Shown: piece after piece, positions 13,301 to 24,771 of the stretch | How the letters are laid out: each line of letters starts with the position of its first letter | Position numbering within the stretch: the first letter of the stretch is position 1 | Origin: Lepidodermella squamata | Taxonomy: Eukaryota > Gastrotricha | Length of the DNA: 64,000 nucleotides | Reading direction: 5' to 3' | Assembly (NCBI GenBank): GCA_047495785.1 | Contig: JBLDXI010000004.1 | Span: forward strand, 2,666,001 to 2,730,000 | Made by a program: the position numbers and the translations under genes | The notes under the pieces: generated by a model | The model's input: the letters and a program-made list of their open reading frames with translations, nothing else | Databases searched by the model: none | Told to the model about the DNA's origin: nothing

Positions 13301-13779
13301 AGAAAATAAAAAAAAATAAGGATTTTGATTCAATCTTTGATTCATTGAATCGGAATGATGCTAACATTCATATCACCCGGGTTGTTGCATCCGATGTACC
13401 CGGGAACGCAAAACGGGGTAAGAGCCGCGTATTTGTAGCACATTCGGGCATTCTAAATCAGAATAAAATTATAAAAAAATGTAGCCGATCAATTAACAGA
13501 CCCCAGTGTTGCAGACGCCGACTGTTGAGAAAATCCCACCCCACTGTCGATAAAGGGACACTTGAAGAACTTGAATTAGAAATTGAATTCGAGGAAAACC
13601 TGAAATTCGCGGAGTGGATCACAGCCATTGACAGCTTGTACGCAACTTGTGAATAGGCTGCTCCGCTTCGAGAAGCACCGTACCCAGTTCAACGGCTTAC
13701 TGCCCCAAGCCAGTTCGCTCGAAGCCAGCATCAGCACCAACAGCACAGCAAAGTAATAAACAGTCATTTGTGGAGTCAC
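10364..13779 (-). CDS. Gene B: secreted Cys-module protein with C-terminal lectin-like domain
   Basis: Read on the minus strand, exons 13779-13600, 13543-13502, 13452-13366, 13288-13205, 13146-13066 and 12975-12925 match the first six exons of gene D in length and phase. Shared words include LNWVRCFS, GCNNPGDMN and FWFDDQKPTLSLK. The second Met of MTPQMTVYYF may be the true start, and a signal peptide follows. The last exon (10846-10364) holds one more Cys module (YFRCVDKTDGTVHC) and a CTLD with FWIGF, LKWDDGSDF and a final NALCEQFL. The middle exons between 10850 and 12925 are unclear, because a MULE-type MITE, a tRNA-like sequence and a hAT-type MITE lie there. It may be intact with long introns, or broken. 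It is divergent from gene C, 2.3 kb away. Confidence 0.75.
11046..11614. mobile_element. Mutator-type MITE with 9-bp target duplication
   Basis: The terminal inverted repeats start GCTCAATTCCGGGCCCATAT and run about 40 bp. The element is flanked on both sides by the identical 9-mer GAAAAAACA (11037-11045 and 11615-11623). A 9-bp duplication with long terminal repeats is the Mutator pattern. A second internal inverted repeat (GCGCGCGGTTTTAAATTTG) sits near the left end. It lies in an intron of gene B and resembles the element at 53311-54002 inside. Confidence 0.8.
12009..12112 (+). repeat. tRNA-like sequence with B box (SINE-like)
   Basis: A near-consensus box B (GGTTCGAATCC at about 12073) and an A-box-like TGGCGCAGTG (about 12018) are present, followed by a T run. 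GTGCAGA and TCTGCAC can pair as an acceptor-like stem, but a regular cloverleaf does not form. I read it as a tRNA-derived SINE or decayed tRNA, not a working tRNA. Confidence 0.5.
12238..12720. mobile_element. hAT-type MITE filled with TTTGAT repeats
   Basis: The ends read CAGAGACTTTGATTTGATTT and its near reverse complement, closing ...CAAAGTCACTG. The 8-mer GTTCCTGC flanks both ends exactly (12230-12237 and 12721-12728). An 8-bp duplication with CAG ends is the hAT pattern. The interior is rich in repeated TTTGAT units. It sits inside gene B. Confidence 0.85.
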
Positions 13780-16700
13780 TAAAAAGTCGAGCGCTGATTG
13801 GTTAATTGAGCGTTGCTAAGACTCCGGAATGAAAAATTTCTGCCGTGCTATCCACAAATAAATAATTTATTTGTTACGTTAGAAATGGTTTGGGTTGGGT
13901 TAGGGTTGAAGACTGGGTCTTAAACAGTGGCGTAACCCGTAACCAGCTGGTTGTTTTGGTTGGTCAAACAACTACATACCAAGATGAAAACTCAAAAACC
14001 CCTCCCGCGGCCTAAAAAAGCCTCGCTAAAATTGCTTAAATGGGGAGGATATGTTTGCAAATTGCCAAAAATTGTATCGCTTCGCTCGAAGTCTCGATAT
14101 CGTTGATTGAAAATCGGCACTAGTCGGCCTTGAATTATCCTGGGAGAAATTCAAATTACATCCTCAGATCTATTTGGAACTGATTGGAATAAATTGGTAC
14201 GGAATTCAATGACGTTTAGTACTGAATTCAATCATTTAATTCGGTAATGATTCACTATTTCCCGTGAATGTAGTTAAATTTAGAGGATCAACAACATTCT
14301 CAAAACGAAATAGGGAAAGTGCTGTCGCTGTAAACAGCGTTAAATGTTGTTTTTCAAGTTGATTTGGCACGCGAACAGCTTACGGCCTTTTGTGAACAGC
14401 TAATACATTGAACCAGTTGAACCCTTTGAACTCGTCGCCGTCAACATCTGTGACCCTGGCGCGTGGCAACTCGAGCTCAAGCTCGACCTCGATTTTTCGA
14501 CATTTTTTGATAAAATAAAGACGTACATATCTGGAGCTTGTGTGAGAACATGACTCACTAATCTTTTTATTCTCTAGCTTGGAATATTAACTGCTATTAG
14601 CATAGCATAGCATAGCGATATCTTTATTACACCATTATTATTAGTCATTAAATATTAACAAAGATTTCAGTGCAAAGAAAATGAGTAGGCAAAATGATAA
14701 AATAAAAATCACTCGACGTACCCAGCGAGCTGTTGATTAAATTAACGTCGAGAGTGCCGAGCGTGGCGAGCGAAGTGAGCCTCAATTGTCACTTTTTCGC
14801 GAAATCATCGGTTGAAAATGCGATGATAATGCTTCGAATTAGAAAATCTTGGATCTTGGAAGAAGCTCACTAAAACGCAACTCAATGCTATAAGATTTAG
14901 TTCGCTTTTCTATAAAATTGTCATATTTCCTACACCCAATTTTGCCTGTTCACTTGAAGCGTTGAATGTTGATTTTATTACATCTGATGAGCGTGTGCTG
15001 CCTCCATTCATGAGCATCGTACACAGCTAGCACAGATAGCTTTATCACTTTGAGTAATCAGATTTCAGGCCCAGTGATGAATTTTACAGATTTCAGAACG
15101 GATTTCCGGGTCAATATATCAGAAAATGGGCCGAAATTTCTCATTTCTGTTTCCATTGTTTGTCTTCGCCTTGTTGATCTCACGGCATATCAAACGCTTA
15201 TCGACTGTCGCACAATCGCACGCTTATCCTTAACGTGATCAACAATCGAAAATCGATAACACAAAAAAGGCGCTGCTTCTTTTTTGCTTCTAGTGTCGCG
15301 TGTTTCAGTTCTCGATAACAAAACAAAATATGGCCTGTTATCGGCTTGTCAACACCCACCATGAAGCTCGTGAGTTTACGCTAATGAATGAATGATTGTT
15401 CGGGCACGTGCCGATACGAAAAATAAAAATAAGTCTTTTTTCACACACAAATACATTTTTAGTTTATCAAACATTAAATATTTATGAAACCGAACTTTAC
15501 TAGAGTTCCGCTGACCACGGAACAAAGCTGGTCTGACACTGGTCGTTTCTCACAGATGTATCCCATAGAACATAGAACAGGATAATTTCAGTTTCTTTGG
15601 CAAGGCAGGGTTGCTATAGATGATAGTTTATTAATTGATTGAGAAATCGTTGTGGTTTTCATTTTTATTTTTTTTCTTGATTGTGGGCTCTTCACCTGTC
15701 CCCTTCACTCTTTTTCTCAGGTAGCAAAGTTGATTAGGACGCATGCCCGCTCGACGCCCTTACAGTATTTTTCCCGAAGTTTTAGTTTACCTTGTATACA
15801 TATTTGGTTACCTAAAATTTCATTTTTAGCAAAAGATTGATCGGTTTGAGGTTATGGTTAGGTGACAGGCTTATGTTTAAGGTTAGCTTTAGGGTTAGGT
15901 TTTTAATAAGTCTCGGCTTTTGGGTAACTTCGAATTGTAGGGTTCAGTACTTTGTCAGTAGCTGTTTTTAACCAGAACCGAGTGATTATATGTATTCATT
16001 TGCGTTATGCAGCTTAAATTTTGTGACAGATTGTGTATGAATGCAATTTGAAAATTAATAATACTATCAAATTTATTAAATAAATAATTGTCACATTAAT
16101 TCTAGATTTTTCAAGATAAAACATGCTTTTTTCGAGACATTTCTTCGTAGAGATGGCTTGCATCATCGCCATTATCGCTCAAGGCGTAATGAATGTAAGC
16201 TTACAATTTAGACAATTTTTGCATTTGTTTATTTATTTGTTAATTCATTGGCTCCACAGGATGAAAAGGCCGATGCCGAGCAGGTGCGACAAATCCTATA
16301 CAAGCTCTATTCTCAGAAGCGACTGGATGGTGGCCGAGAAATAGTGAGATATTTCACGCATATTCTTAGAAATAACCGAATAGAATAAATATAAATAACC
16401 GAAAAGCCCATCGGAATTTGATGATAAGCGGTACCACAAAAGGGAATTTTCCGCCCAGTCAAATTTCTCGTAATTTTCAAGATTTATTCTTAAACTAAGT
16501 TCCGTTAGCATTGTGAAACGTGTCAGAAAAAAGACAGAGGCTAGGTGTGGTGACAACTGATCAAGCTTCTATTTAACATGCGACAACTCGGCACGACTAT
16601 TAGGCAAACTCAATTCGACACTAAAAATTTCAAGGACCGAAAACGACAATTCGGCAAAACGATAACTCGACATGATGAAAATCACCAATATGGGTAAACG

Positions 16701-16836
16701 ACGACTCGGCAGGAATACATTTCTGCCACTTCTGCCACTGCCGAGTAGTATTTTTGCCGAGTTGTCGTTTTCGATCGAATAAAAATTATTGTCGAATTGA
16801 CACTTGCTGAATTGTCGCTGCCGAATTTCCCAGTTG
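13105..16836. repeat. Near-identical duplicated block, copy 1
   Basis: This 3.7-kb block recurs at 35390-39121 with a constant offset of 22,285 bp, so there is no net indel. In the parts I compared I found only two substitutions (near 14596 and 14740). It contains the 5' exons of gene B, the B/C intergenic region, and exons 1-2 of gene C. Past its right edge, homology continues to about 21.34 kb but with many substitutions and indels. Confidence 0.95.
13780..16122. promoter_or_regulatory. Shared upstream region of divergent genes B and C
   Basis: This 2.3-kb gap lies between the start codons of the divergent genes B and C, so it must carry both promoters. A short CATAG tandem occurs near 14600. 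The only open frames are short and unsupported. No clear TATA element was placed. Confidence 0.4.
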
Positions 16837-19800
16837 TTGTTGATCAATTGTCATACATAGGACTGAATCTTTGGGGCCATTTCACTCTAAACCCTTTCAC
16901 GACCGTAAAGAGGATTTACTTGAATAGAAGAGGAATTCGGACTTCGCCTGACCCGTTATTCAAAGAAGGGGTGCTCTTATCAAGGTCTCGTACATTTAAA
17001 AAGCTAAAAACGGCACGATTTGAGGCGCTAATTCTTTTGGATCGTAAACAGCCCTACCTATATGAAAGAGCTTCAGGGAGAACAGGGAGAGGACTTTTAT
17101 TCAAATGCTTTTCACCCAAAATTATTGTCTGGTTTCGCCACTGTCGATAAAATTAAGGATTGATGAATCAGAATTCAACCGATAGCTTGCTAGCCGAAAC
17201 TCGTATTCGAATTCAGTTTTCAAATCCTGTATCGCCTGGGCGCCTAGTCCTCAAAATTGCAGTGCGCTGGAAATTCGATATCCCCGAATACCTATTAGTA
17301 AATTGGTAATCTAGGAATCATCGAATAGCAAAATCAAAGCTACAGTAATCGGCCGACCAATCATTTATAGCCTAGGCCCATTCTTGCTCCGACGACGGAG
17401 TCCCTTAGCTTTCAAATACTATCGTTAAGATGCGCCGTACTCACTCTTCGCTCAAAGATGAAACAGATTTCGAACAAATTATCGAAAAATCATATTTTTT
17501 GGCCGAAAGTGTATTTCGGGTGGGAGTAGTCATTTATTGGTTTAATAATTTGCCTGAAAATATTTAAAATGCCTTTTCACTTGTGTTCCGTTGCCAATCA
17601 CAGTTGCCTATTGAGAAATTCGAGGTGCCGAAGACGAAGGCCGGGCTGAGGCCGAGCGTGGCGCAATCTATGTACGACAAATTCATGGCTAGGCACCACA
17701 GCAGCAAAGCAGATGCAACCGACGACAGCGAAAGCGTGCCCAATCTCAGATCAGCATCGTCTAGAGCCTGGCAGCTGCCGTTGCCTGTTTATATTAGCGA
17801 GGATTATGATCGGAGTGAGTTGACACGATGTTGCTGTAACAGGATTCTAACTAAACACCTGTAACTTGATAGCTCCCGAATTCTATGCCAAGTTCATCGT
17901 TGCTCTCGACCTTTACAAGCAACACACGTGCTTCGATTACAACCTAACAAACGATTGGGTTGTTCTATTGGTTAACCAAGACGTGTAAGTTAGCTATGAT
18001 GCACAATCATTTGGTGATTTTGCTCTTTTCCAGCGTAACATTCACGCCAGGCCACTTCGCGGGAAATACCATGACGAATGCATACATAGATGTACCTATT
18101 ACAGTGAGTACCGTCGGAATAATTTGTCATTAGAAATCAGCCGTTGCTCCCAAGCTTTAAAAATTGTAACAAGATGTAACAATTTGGGTGGCCAAATTGA
18201 AGAGTGGCACCCTGTAGAGACCAAATTGAAGTCTATGATCTACACGACTTACACGCCTAAACGGTTTTCATGAAATTATAATAAATTTGATATTCATTAG
18301 AATTGAAATTAAAACATTGCATACGTAATTTATTAATAATTATTTGCCTGTAATTGGAAAAAATGAATTTGGAATCGATTTTTCAGCTAAGAACCGACAT
18401 TGCAGGAAATACGTTTCATTTTATTGCTAGAAAGCTAAGCCCTTATTTATTCCGAAACCATTTTCTCAATTTCATGTGCATACAGGGGGAGGGCCAGTGA
18501 CTATCGAAGCAAGTTATTCATTTATTTTGACAGGCTATTCATCGCATTTTGGCCTTTGACATCGGCGTGGTAAGTCAAGCTCTATTCTTTTATTCGCTCA
18601 TAAATGTGGACGTTACAGGAAGAGGAGGCCACTCGCCCTGATCGGGATACGTACTTGACGGCGACGGGATAGTAAATAATGTTCGCCCAAACAACTTTTT
18701 CATATTTATTTGTATGATAGCGATTGGAAGAAAGTTATTCCAGCCGAGCAGTTCGAAGGTTACGGTGTACCCTTCGACTACGCGTCCGCAACAATGGTAC
18801 ATCCACTTGTAAACGATGGCGAAGTGAAACCGAAGGACTGGCGCTACGTTGGCGCCATGAATGCCCCGCTGCCGTCTTTCAACAACTTTAAAGTTATCAA
18901 CATGTTTTACGACTGCCTAGGTGAGATAAATCAAGCTACATTTTATGCGTCTCGTTTCAAATCACGATTCTTCCTTCTGGCAGCTCTCTGCAGTGGGCCG
19001 GCTCCGAACTGTACCCACGGCGGCTATCGGGATCCCAAGAATTGCGCCATCTGCAAATGCCCGCCCGGTTTCGGCGGTCCCTTCTGCGACGATTTGCCTG
19101 TATTTCCTGGTGAAACTTGCGGCGGTGTGATCTATCTGGAACCAGGAGTCTCGCAAGCCATCGAATCGCCAAATTATCCTAACAGTTACCCAATCGGCAG
19201 TACGTGTTCCTGGCGAGTCATCAGCAGCCAGGTGACATCTTGTTGCCTTCTTGAACTTGAACCTCAAATTTTCAACGCAATTACAGCCTGGCATTGTGTT
19301 TGGTTTCGATGGCAAACCTGATCTAACAGTTGGAGTAGGTAAGCACCAATTGAAGTTTTCGAATTTGGGTTATTAATTGGAAAGATTCGCATGCCGGTTG
19401 GCTAGTTTGACTACACTACGGAAAAAAGTAGCTGATAATTAGCTAAAGGGTGGCCAAAAATGCCGCAGAATGTGAATTTGATGCGCATCAACTTATTTGG
19501 AGTATTTAGTAGTATTTTTTGCCAATGAGAGTCCTCAGTAAAAATGATGCGTATCAAATTCACATTCTGCGGCATTTTTGGCCACCCTGTTGAGACCAAA
19601 TTGAAGTCTATGATCTACATGACTTGCCCGCCTAACAATGGTTTTCATGTAGATCGTTGACTCCAGTTTTGGTCTGTAGCTAATTATCAGCAAATAAACC
19701 ATTTTTTTCCTAGTGTACCTATGTGGGAAGGCATGAATGCAAAAACAGCTGGCCAATCGGAGTTCGTAATCCTTACTTGAACCCAAAAACACTTGAAGAA

Positions 19801-21091
19801 TCTGCCGATTTGTTTTTAAATATTGATATTATTCTGATTCTGCTATAACGCAGTGGATGATGGATGGTCAAGTAGCACCGAAAGCTGTTTCGATTACGTC
19901 GAATTTCGCAACCCCGTCGATGGTACTCAGCCTTACTTCCGAATTTGCTCCTATGGCGTTAGCTCGGGGAAAATCTACGAGACGGAGGGGAAAACAGCTG
20001 TTGTGCACTTCAAAGCCAACTCAGAAAACCCTGGCAAAGGCTTCAAACTGGTAGCGCGATCGAGTTTACCAACAGACAATCTGTTGGAGTTGAGGCTGAC
20101 CGCGACTGGTTACGACTACGAAGGCCAGGTTTCGAAGACAAAATCTGGTCGCCCTTGCTTACCGTGGCCTGCCCCAACAACCTGGGTTGAGAAATTCCAG
20201 TATCCTCGCGGATTGGTGGAGCTGTCGCAGAATTTCTGCCGCAACCCACTGTCGCGCGCCACTGGTCCTTATTGCTTCATAAGCGTGGGCAATGCCACGG
20301 TGGAGGAGTCGTGCGACATCCCTATAACACCGTCTCCTGGTAATTTCTATTCAAGGCTCAAAGCTCATTTCTAAACATGCACGAATTTACCGTATCAGTT
20401 AAGCCTCGTCCGGCATTTGGTCGATGCATGGCGAGTTCGACGAACGAATATCAAGGCTGCAAAGCTAATTGTCCCACTAGCGAATACTCGCTGAAAGGCA
20501 GTAAAACCTTCGCTTCTACAAGTTCATGCGAGAAAGGGGTTAGATTTATTGCACTTTGAAAATTCTAACAAAAATAAGTTGTTTTATTCACAGTCGGCTA
20601 TAAAATGTGAGAAGGTTGTGCGAGGAGTCACCACATACCGATGCATTGGAGGTGATATGAGTTGCGACAAAGCAGCTGGAGAGCGACAGGTTTTAGCGTT
20701 TCAGGCAGTTTTCTCCTGTTTTCAAATTATTTTTCCATTTCCTCAAGTTGCAAGTATACAATGGCTATCGCTATTTCTCAAGAAATTTTCTGTCATGTCA
20801 ACACTCCGACGGCATGGTTTGTTGCTGTTTGATTCTCAAACTACTTTGTGATTCAGTAATTTCCCGCAAATTAGACTTACGTCCGCTGCTTTAACAATCG
20901 AACGAAAGAATTCGCGGAATGCCGCCGAAAGGCTCTTGGCTGCCACCAGGATGAAGTGAGTTTAAATCGTACCTTTCCAACCATTTTTTACCGTCATTTT
21001 TCTAATACCACAGTTCGCCCTTCCCTCGTCAAAACAAGATCCCATCAGATCGCCACAACAGTGCTATAGTGGTCTTCCTATTACAGCCTAA
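16123..21091 (+). CDS. Gene C: inactive astacin-like, EGF, CUB, kringle-like and Cys-module protein
   Basis: Sixteen exons keep frame to about 695 residues: 16123-16194, 16260-16343, 17604-17814, 17873-17984, 18034-18103, 18534-18569, 18619-18671, 18721-18920, 18984-19231, 19287-19338, 19854-20339, 20399-20538, 20594-20689, 20748-20816, 20875-20955, 21014-21091. A signal peptide and pro-region come first. The astacin-like domain (about 105-280) is recognised by HTCFDY, TRPDRDTYL and VPFDYASATM. Aligned on G194 and RPDRD, all three zinc histidines and the catalytic glutamate of HExxHxxGxxH are replaced (R, I, F, E). EGF follows (about 282-315), then CUB (about 325-455), a kringle-like unit (about 460-541: SGRPCLPW, NFCRNP, GPYCF, ESCDIP) and three four-Cys modules to the end. 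The protein is probably secreted and non-catalytic. The 1.3-kb second intron could hide another exon. Confidence 0.85.
16574..16850. repeat. Foldback repeat of GACAACTCGGC / GCCGAGTTGTCG units
   Basis: This intronic stretch has alternating CGACAACTCGGC-like words and their reverse complements, giving a long imperfect hairpin. A copy lies in C' (38859-39135). The end of the near-identical block falls close to its right edge. Confidence 0.55.
19410..19717. mobile_element. Nested inverted-repeat elements in an intron of gene C
   Basis: The outer ends (ACACTACGGAAAAAA...GCTGATAATTAGCTA and its reverse complement near 19675-19717) enclose an inner hairpin at about 19446-19590. The inner arms begin AGGGTGGCCAAAAATGCCGC and run over 40 bp. 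The right part shares GACCAAATTGAAGTCTATGA with sequence near 18220, so it is a dispersed family. It is absent from the same intron of C'. Confidence 0.7.
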
Positions 21092-21915
21092 AAGCCACAT
21101 GAAGCCACACTCTTATTCTTCTTGACTTGATTCGAATGACAACTGTTATCTTTATTGTCAAATGATCTGTTATCACGTGATATCACGCTAATATTTAACA
21201 TCGATGTTAATAGCAGGCTGTTAGTTTTTCTTTTGAATAGTTGGTCGCTAAAAAAAATTTTCATCGTTTCCGGCTTCCAAAGCAGCTTGTGGAAACGGTC
21301 ATAAACAGCAGATAAATTGCGACAGATAACAACAGTTCCTTACAGCTCCCCCAAACTGCAGTGTCCCATTGTTATGTCAGATCCATTACGGACCATCGGA
21401 AATAAACTTGAATCTTCAGTTAAGAGCGATAAGCTTTTGTCATATCGGATGGAAAATATATACTATTTGGAAAAGCGGAAAAATCGCAAGTTGTTGCATT
21501 TTCATCGCCAATTATTTCGCCGGAATCCGGAATCCGATTCCAAGAAGAATGTCAGAAAAGTTTACCACACACTTGTGTCCGTTAAACACGTGAGCAGCTG
21601 CAGCTATGCAAAAACCCGAAACGAATTATTGGCAACAGCAGCAGCAAAGCTGCCGCAGTAGCGCCGGGGGGAACCTTTGAGACTGACGAGAACAATGATG
21701 GTAATTCTACCTCGGAACTATCGGGTAAGGCCTGACTCGAGCCTGCTGTAATCTCTACGCATGCCAAGACCAAGATCCACCGTACCCTTCCATATCCTCA
21801 CGCAACGGCAGCACTAAGCGAACGGCGTTACCTCACAGTGGCGTTGAATGCGCCACATGAAGAAAGGCACGCCTGGCAAGCGACAGCGGTGCTCGAGGAT
21901 GGAGACTCTGACGTA
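21092..21915. other. 3' flank of gene C and element edge
   Basis: The part up to about 21344 is still homologous to the flank of C' (to about 44182), which marks the end of the duplicated segment. After that, repeat-derived sequence begins, including a single copy of the TTGGCAACAGCAGCAGC end near 21628 that recurs at 24772 and 25833. No gene is seen. Confidence 0.6.
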
Positions 21916-22935
21916 ATAGTCGTAGGACGGAATCTCAGGATGGCGTCCTGCGCCGTGCGAAGGGTGCTAGGTAAACGGAGGAGACCAGTTAAGCACATTA
22001 TGTACAAAAGAGGTGACACCCCTAGCACCACCGATTCACACCGTACATTTGGGACCCGCCAAGCGATTTCGTCCCTTATTAATCATTTGAAAAATATCCA
22101 AACGCTAGCTATGATTAGAACTAATTCCATTCATAAACCGTTTTGCTATATAAATAACTTCGGCCTTAGATGTATTTTCTGCTATAAAAATAGTAACAAT
22201 CCCGTCCTATCTCTAAATAGCTTCGCTGACTCAGTAGAACTTTTAACTCGCCTATACCTAGAATGCAACTACTTGCCGTATCTACATAATATAAATAACG
22301 CTGAAATGAAACCTGATAAAACTGACATAATTAATTCTATAATTTGCTGTGAATCTAGCGGCTCTGCACATTTATCGAAATTACTATCCCTCGCCTACAA
22401 TTACCGGATGACTCTAAAATTGCATACATATCCGCCTATTCCATCTACCTAGTCTTGACCAACTATATCGGCAATATTAATAAAAAATGTGAATAAATAT
22501 TACCCTGAGCATCACTCTGGAAAAAACTACCTCTGCCTATGATATTTTTGTGTGTGTGGTACCATACTGTGCTATATTACATTTATTATATATTATACGA
22601 TATTATTATAACGATATTTCTGATGCGCCCAAAGCCCAATCGTGGCCGGTGCTTTTATTTTCGTTTTGAAACAATAAAACCAACAGCTCTCTCTTTAATC
22701 ATTTGAAAAGACAACATCTGGCGCATAGTCCCAATTGCACAACACCCACTTTTCGAATGATTGAACACCGAGATAGGGCCGAAGTCGCTTGGCGGGTCCC
22801 AAATGTACGGTGTGAATCGGTGGTGCTAGGGGTGTCACCTCTTTTGTACATAATGTGCTTAACTGGTCTCCTCCGTTTACCCAGCACCCTTCGCACGGCG
22901 CAGGACGCCATCCTGAGATTCCGTCCTACGACTAT
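21916..22935. mobile_element. Large foldback element with 160-bp arms
   Basis: The left arm 21916-22075 is nearly the exact reverse complement of 22772-22935. It starts ATAGTCGTAGGACGG and ends near GACCCGCCAAGCGA. The inner part matches the short hairpin element at 34188-34320. A later insertion (22093-22692) splits it. Short open frames in the arms are mirror copies and not genes. Confidence 0.8.
22093..22692 (+). mobile_element. Insertion with 13-16 bp target duplication, probably a retroelement tail
   Basis: TTAATCATTTGAAAA flanks both sides (about 22079-22093 and 22694-22708), a length typical of LINE-type insertion. The inserted DNA has an open frame to a stop at 22450 (it includes CYINNFGLRCIFCYKNSNN), ends with an AATAAA signal near 22672, and looks like the 3' end of a retroelement. 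I do not recognise the family. Confidence 0.5.
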
Positions 22936-23103
22936 ACCGTAGATGTACCGTAGATCTAGAGCTTAGCGGAACGGTAATTCTTCAGCACGGTGTCATAGTT
23001 TTCACTTGAAAACTTTCTTCTATATAAATGAAACTGTCTGGTTTGAAACTAACGCAAAAAACTATTCAGGGGCACCTTTAAAATACTAGCATGTCCGAAA
23101 CTG

Positions 23104-23176
23104 CACGATAGCTCAGTTGATAAGGTGCCTGGCTTCGAGTGTTGAATTGAGGGTTCAAATGGCATCTGCTACCGTC
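23104..23176 (+). repeat. tRNA-like sequence
   Basis: TAGCTCAGTTGATAAGG resembles an A box and D arm, and GGGTTCAAATGGC resembles a B box and T arm, followed by a T run near 23177. The acceptor ends do not pair. It is probably a decayed tRNA or SINE head. Confidence 0.45.
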
Positions 23177-23254
23177 ATTTTTTCTGTCCACCTACCGTAC
23201 CGTGCTAAATGGCAACGTGCTCACTACAGTAGAACTACGGTAAGAAATACAGAG

Positions 23255-24130
23255 GAGATCGGCGCTTTTAGAAATAGGGCTAATACCATCTAACCCGAGA
23301 GTTGTAGAAAGCTATCGGCGAGTCAAAGTGTATGCTAAATTGAACCAAGCGCTGGCTAACGGAAAACTCAGCGATACTGGGGGTTGAAGAGGCTCAGTTC
23401 GTGGAAGATAGTGAAGTAGGACCGCGGAACCATCCCTAACGGTAGTTCTGTTGCTGTGTCAAGTGGCAAGTGGCCGTTTCCTCGCTCTTAAAAAATAGGA
23501 CTAATAAGGCCTCTAAAGTCTCAAGGCGATACACGCAGTATCGGCTACCACGCACCTGGGAAAGGAGAACGCGGCGGTTCTGGGAGTTGTAGAGATCCAG
23601 TTCGTCGCAGATCAAGTTCGGACGCGTCAAACTGCCGGTGATAGCAGCCTAAGAGCCTCTGACGCGGTAGTCGTGAAACGGACTGCCAGAATTGCGCTGA
23701 GTGTTTTGTTTTGCAACATGGCGACGTGGAACTGTTGCCGCTAAAGGCAAGCCTAGGCAGTGACCGATTCCATTCTGAGCCCTTTACTCTGGCTCTGACA
23801 AAGTAGCTCCCTTACTATAAACGAGGTGACATCCTCAGCCTACGTGCCTTGGGACTTACCAAGGGCTCTGGGTGAACAGATGAGATCACAGTTGTGGATT
23901 ACAAGGGAGTACAACGGAGGTGCTACTTGACATCCTTTCCCCACTCGTAGAAAATGGGACTAATAGCATCCAACCAATAGGTATTAGAGTCTCAAGGCGA
24001 TGCACGTTATCGGCTACCACGCGCCGGAGAACGGAGAACTCGGCGGTTCTGGGAGCTGAAGAGGCTCAGTTCGTTGAAGATCGGGTACGGACATCGGGAG
24101 CGACGAACTGTTCGGGATAGTTAGAGCCTA
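23255..24130. repeat. Three diverged copies of a repeat of about 180 bp
   Basis: Copies lie at about 23255-23440, 23476-23650 and 23930-24130. Shared words include GGACTAATA, GTCTCAAGGCGAT, CGGCTACCACGC and GGCGGTTCTGGGAG, in the same order. Unrelated sequence separates copies two and three. There is no coding frame and the family is unknown. Confidence 0.7.
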
Positions 24131-24771
24131 AAAGCAACTAATTCAGTGAACGGCGTAATGGATTTCAATGGGTTTTGGCACGTGGCTGTGCAGCGTCCGG
24201 GAGAATGAGCAGGGGATGGGGTCGGCTTCGGAGGTGAAAACACAGTGTCTCTCCCTACGATTTGGACGGAGATTGCCGCTGGATCAGCTGAAACACCGAG
24301 TCGGACAGCAATACACATAACCGAACCGTCAGCCCGAACCGTCTCACTACACTTTAGAATCAACGGTATTCGCCGCAAACCGGCGGTCTGAAAGCGCAAC
24401 TTGAATGCAGGCGACAAGGCAATTCACGATTAACGCTGTGTGTCTTTCTCTGACGAGTGTTGCTCCGGCATCATAAGTGATGGTCATGATTCGGCATCGA
24501 ACAGCAGTGCCTCGGTCGAGTCAATGCAGATCAATACATCGACATTCTGCGGCGGGCTGAAATCGACAGAATTGACAGAATCGAAGCCACGTCAATTGCT
24601 GGCCAATACTTGATTGTTTACTCACTATGTGATTGCTGAATAAAACCACGCTTTGAAGTAAAAAATCTCAAGAAAAGGTTAATTTTCAGTCACCGGCAAG
24701 AAGTTTTGTCCGATAGTGTACATCTGTAATGTATGCGGTGGTTAACTACTCAGTTATCGCCAAGTTTTATT
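24131..24771. other. No gene seen
   Basis: This stretch of unique-looking sequence lies between the three-copy repeat and the inverted-repeat element. The open frame on the minus strand (24417-24121) has no recognisable domain. Confidence 0.4.

Noticed and set aside
13880-15905. TTAGGGTTAG-like words that could be telomere repeats
   Set aside because: Only one or two degenerate units occur at each place (near 13895 and 15890), with no array.
17437-17520. Extra exon of gene C (MRRTHSSLKDETDF...), with a similar stretch in C' at 39707
   Set aside because: It is conserved in both copies, but the donor phase would create a stop when joined to exon 3 and the two copies differ at the donor site.
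21838-22062. Open frame in the 22-kb foldback arm
   Set aside because: The same reading appears inverted in the other arm, so it is repeat sequence.
23104-23176. Functional tRNA gene
   Set aside because: The acceptor ends do not pair and the T arm is imperfect.
23255-24130. CRISPR-like or satellite array
   Set aside because: There are only three diverged, unevenly spaced copies in a eukaryotic context.
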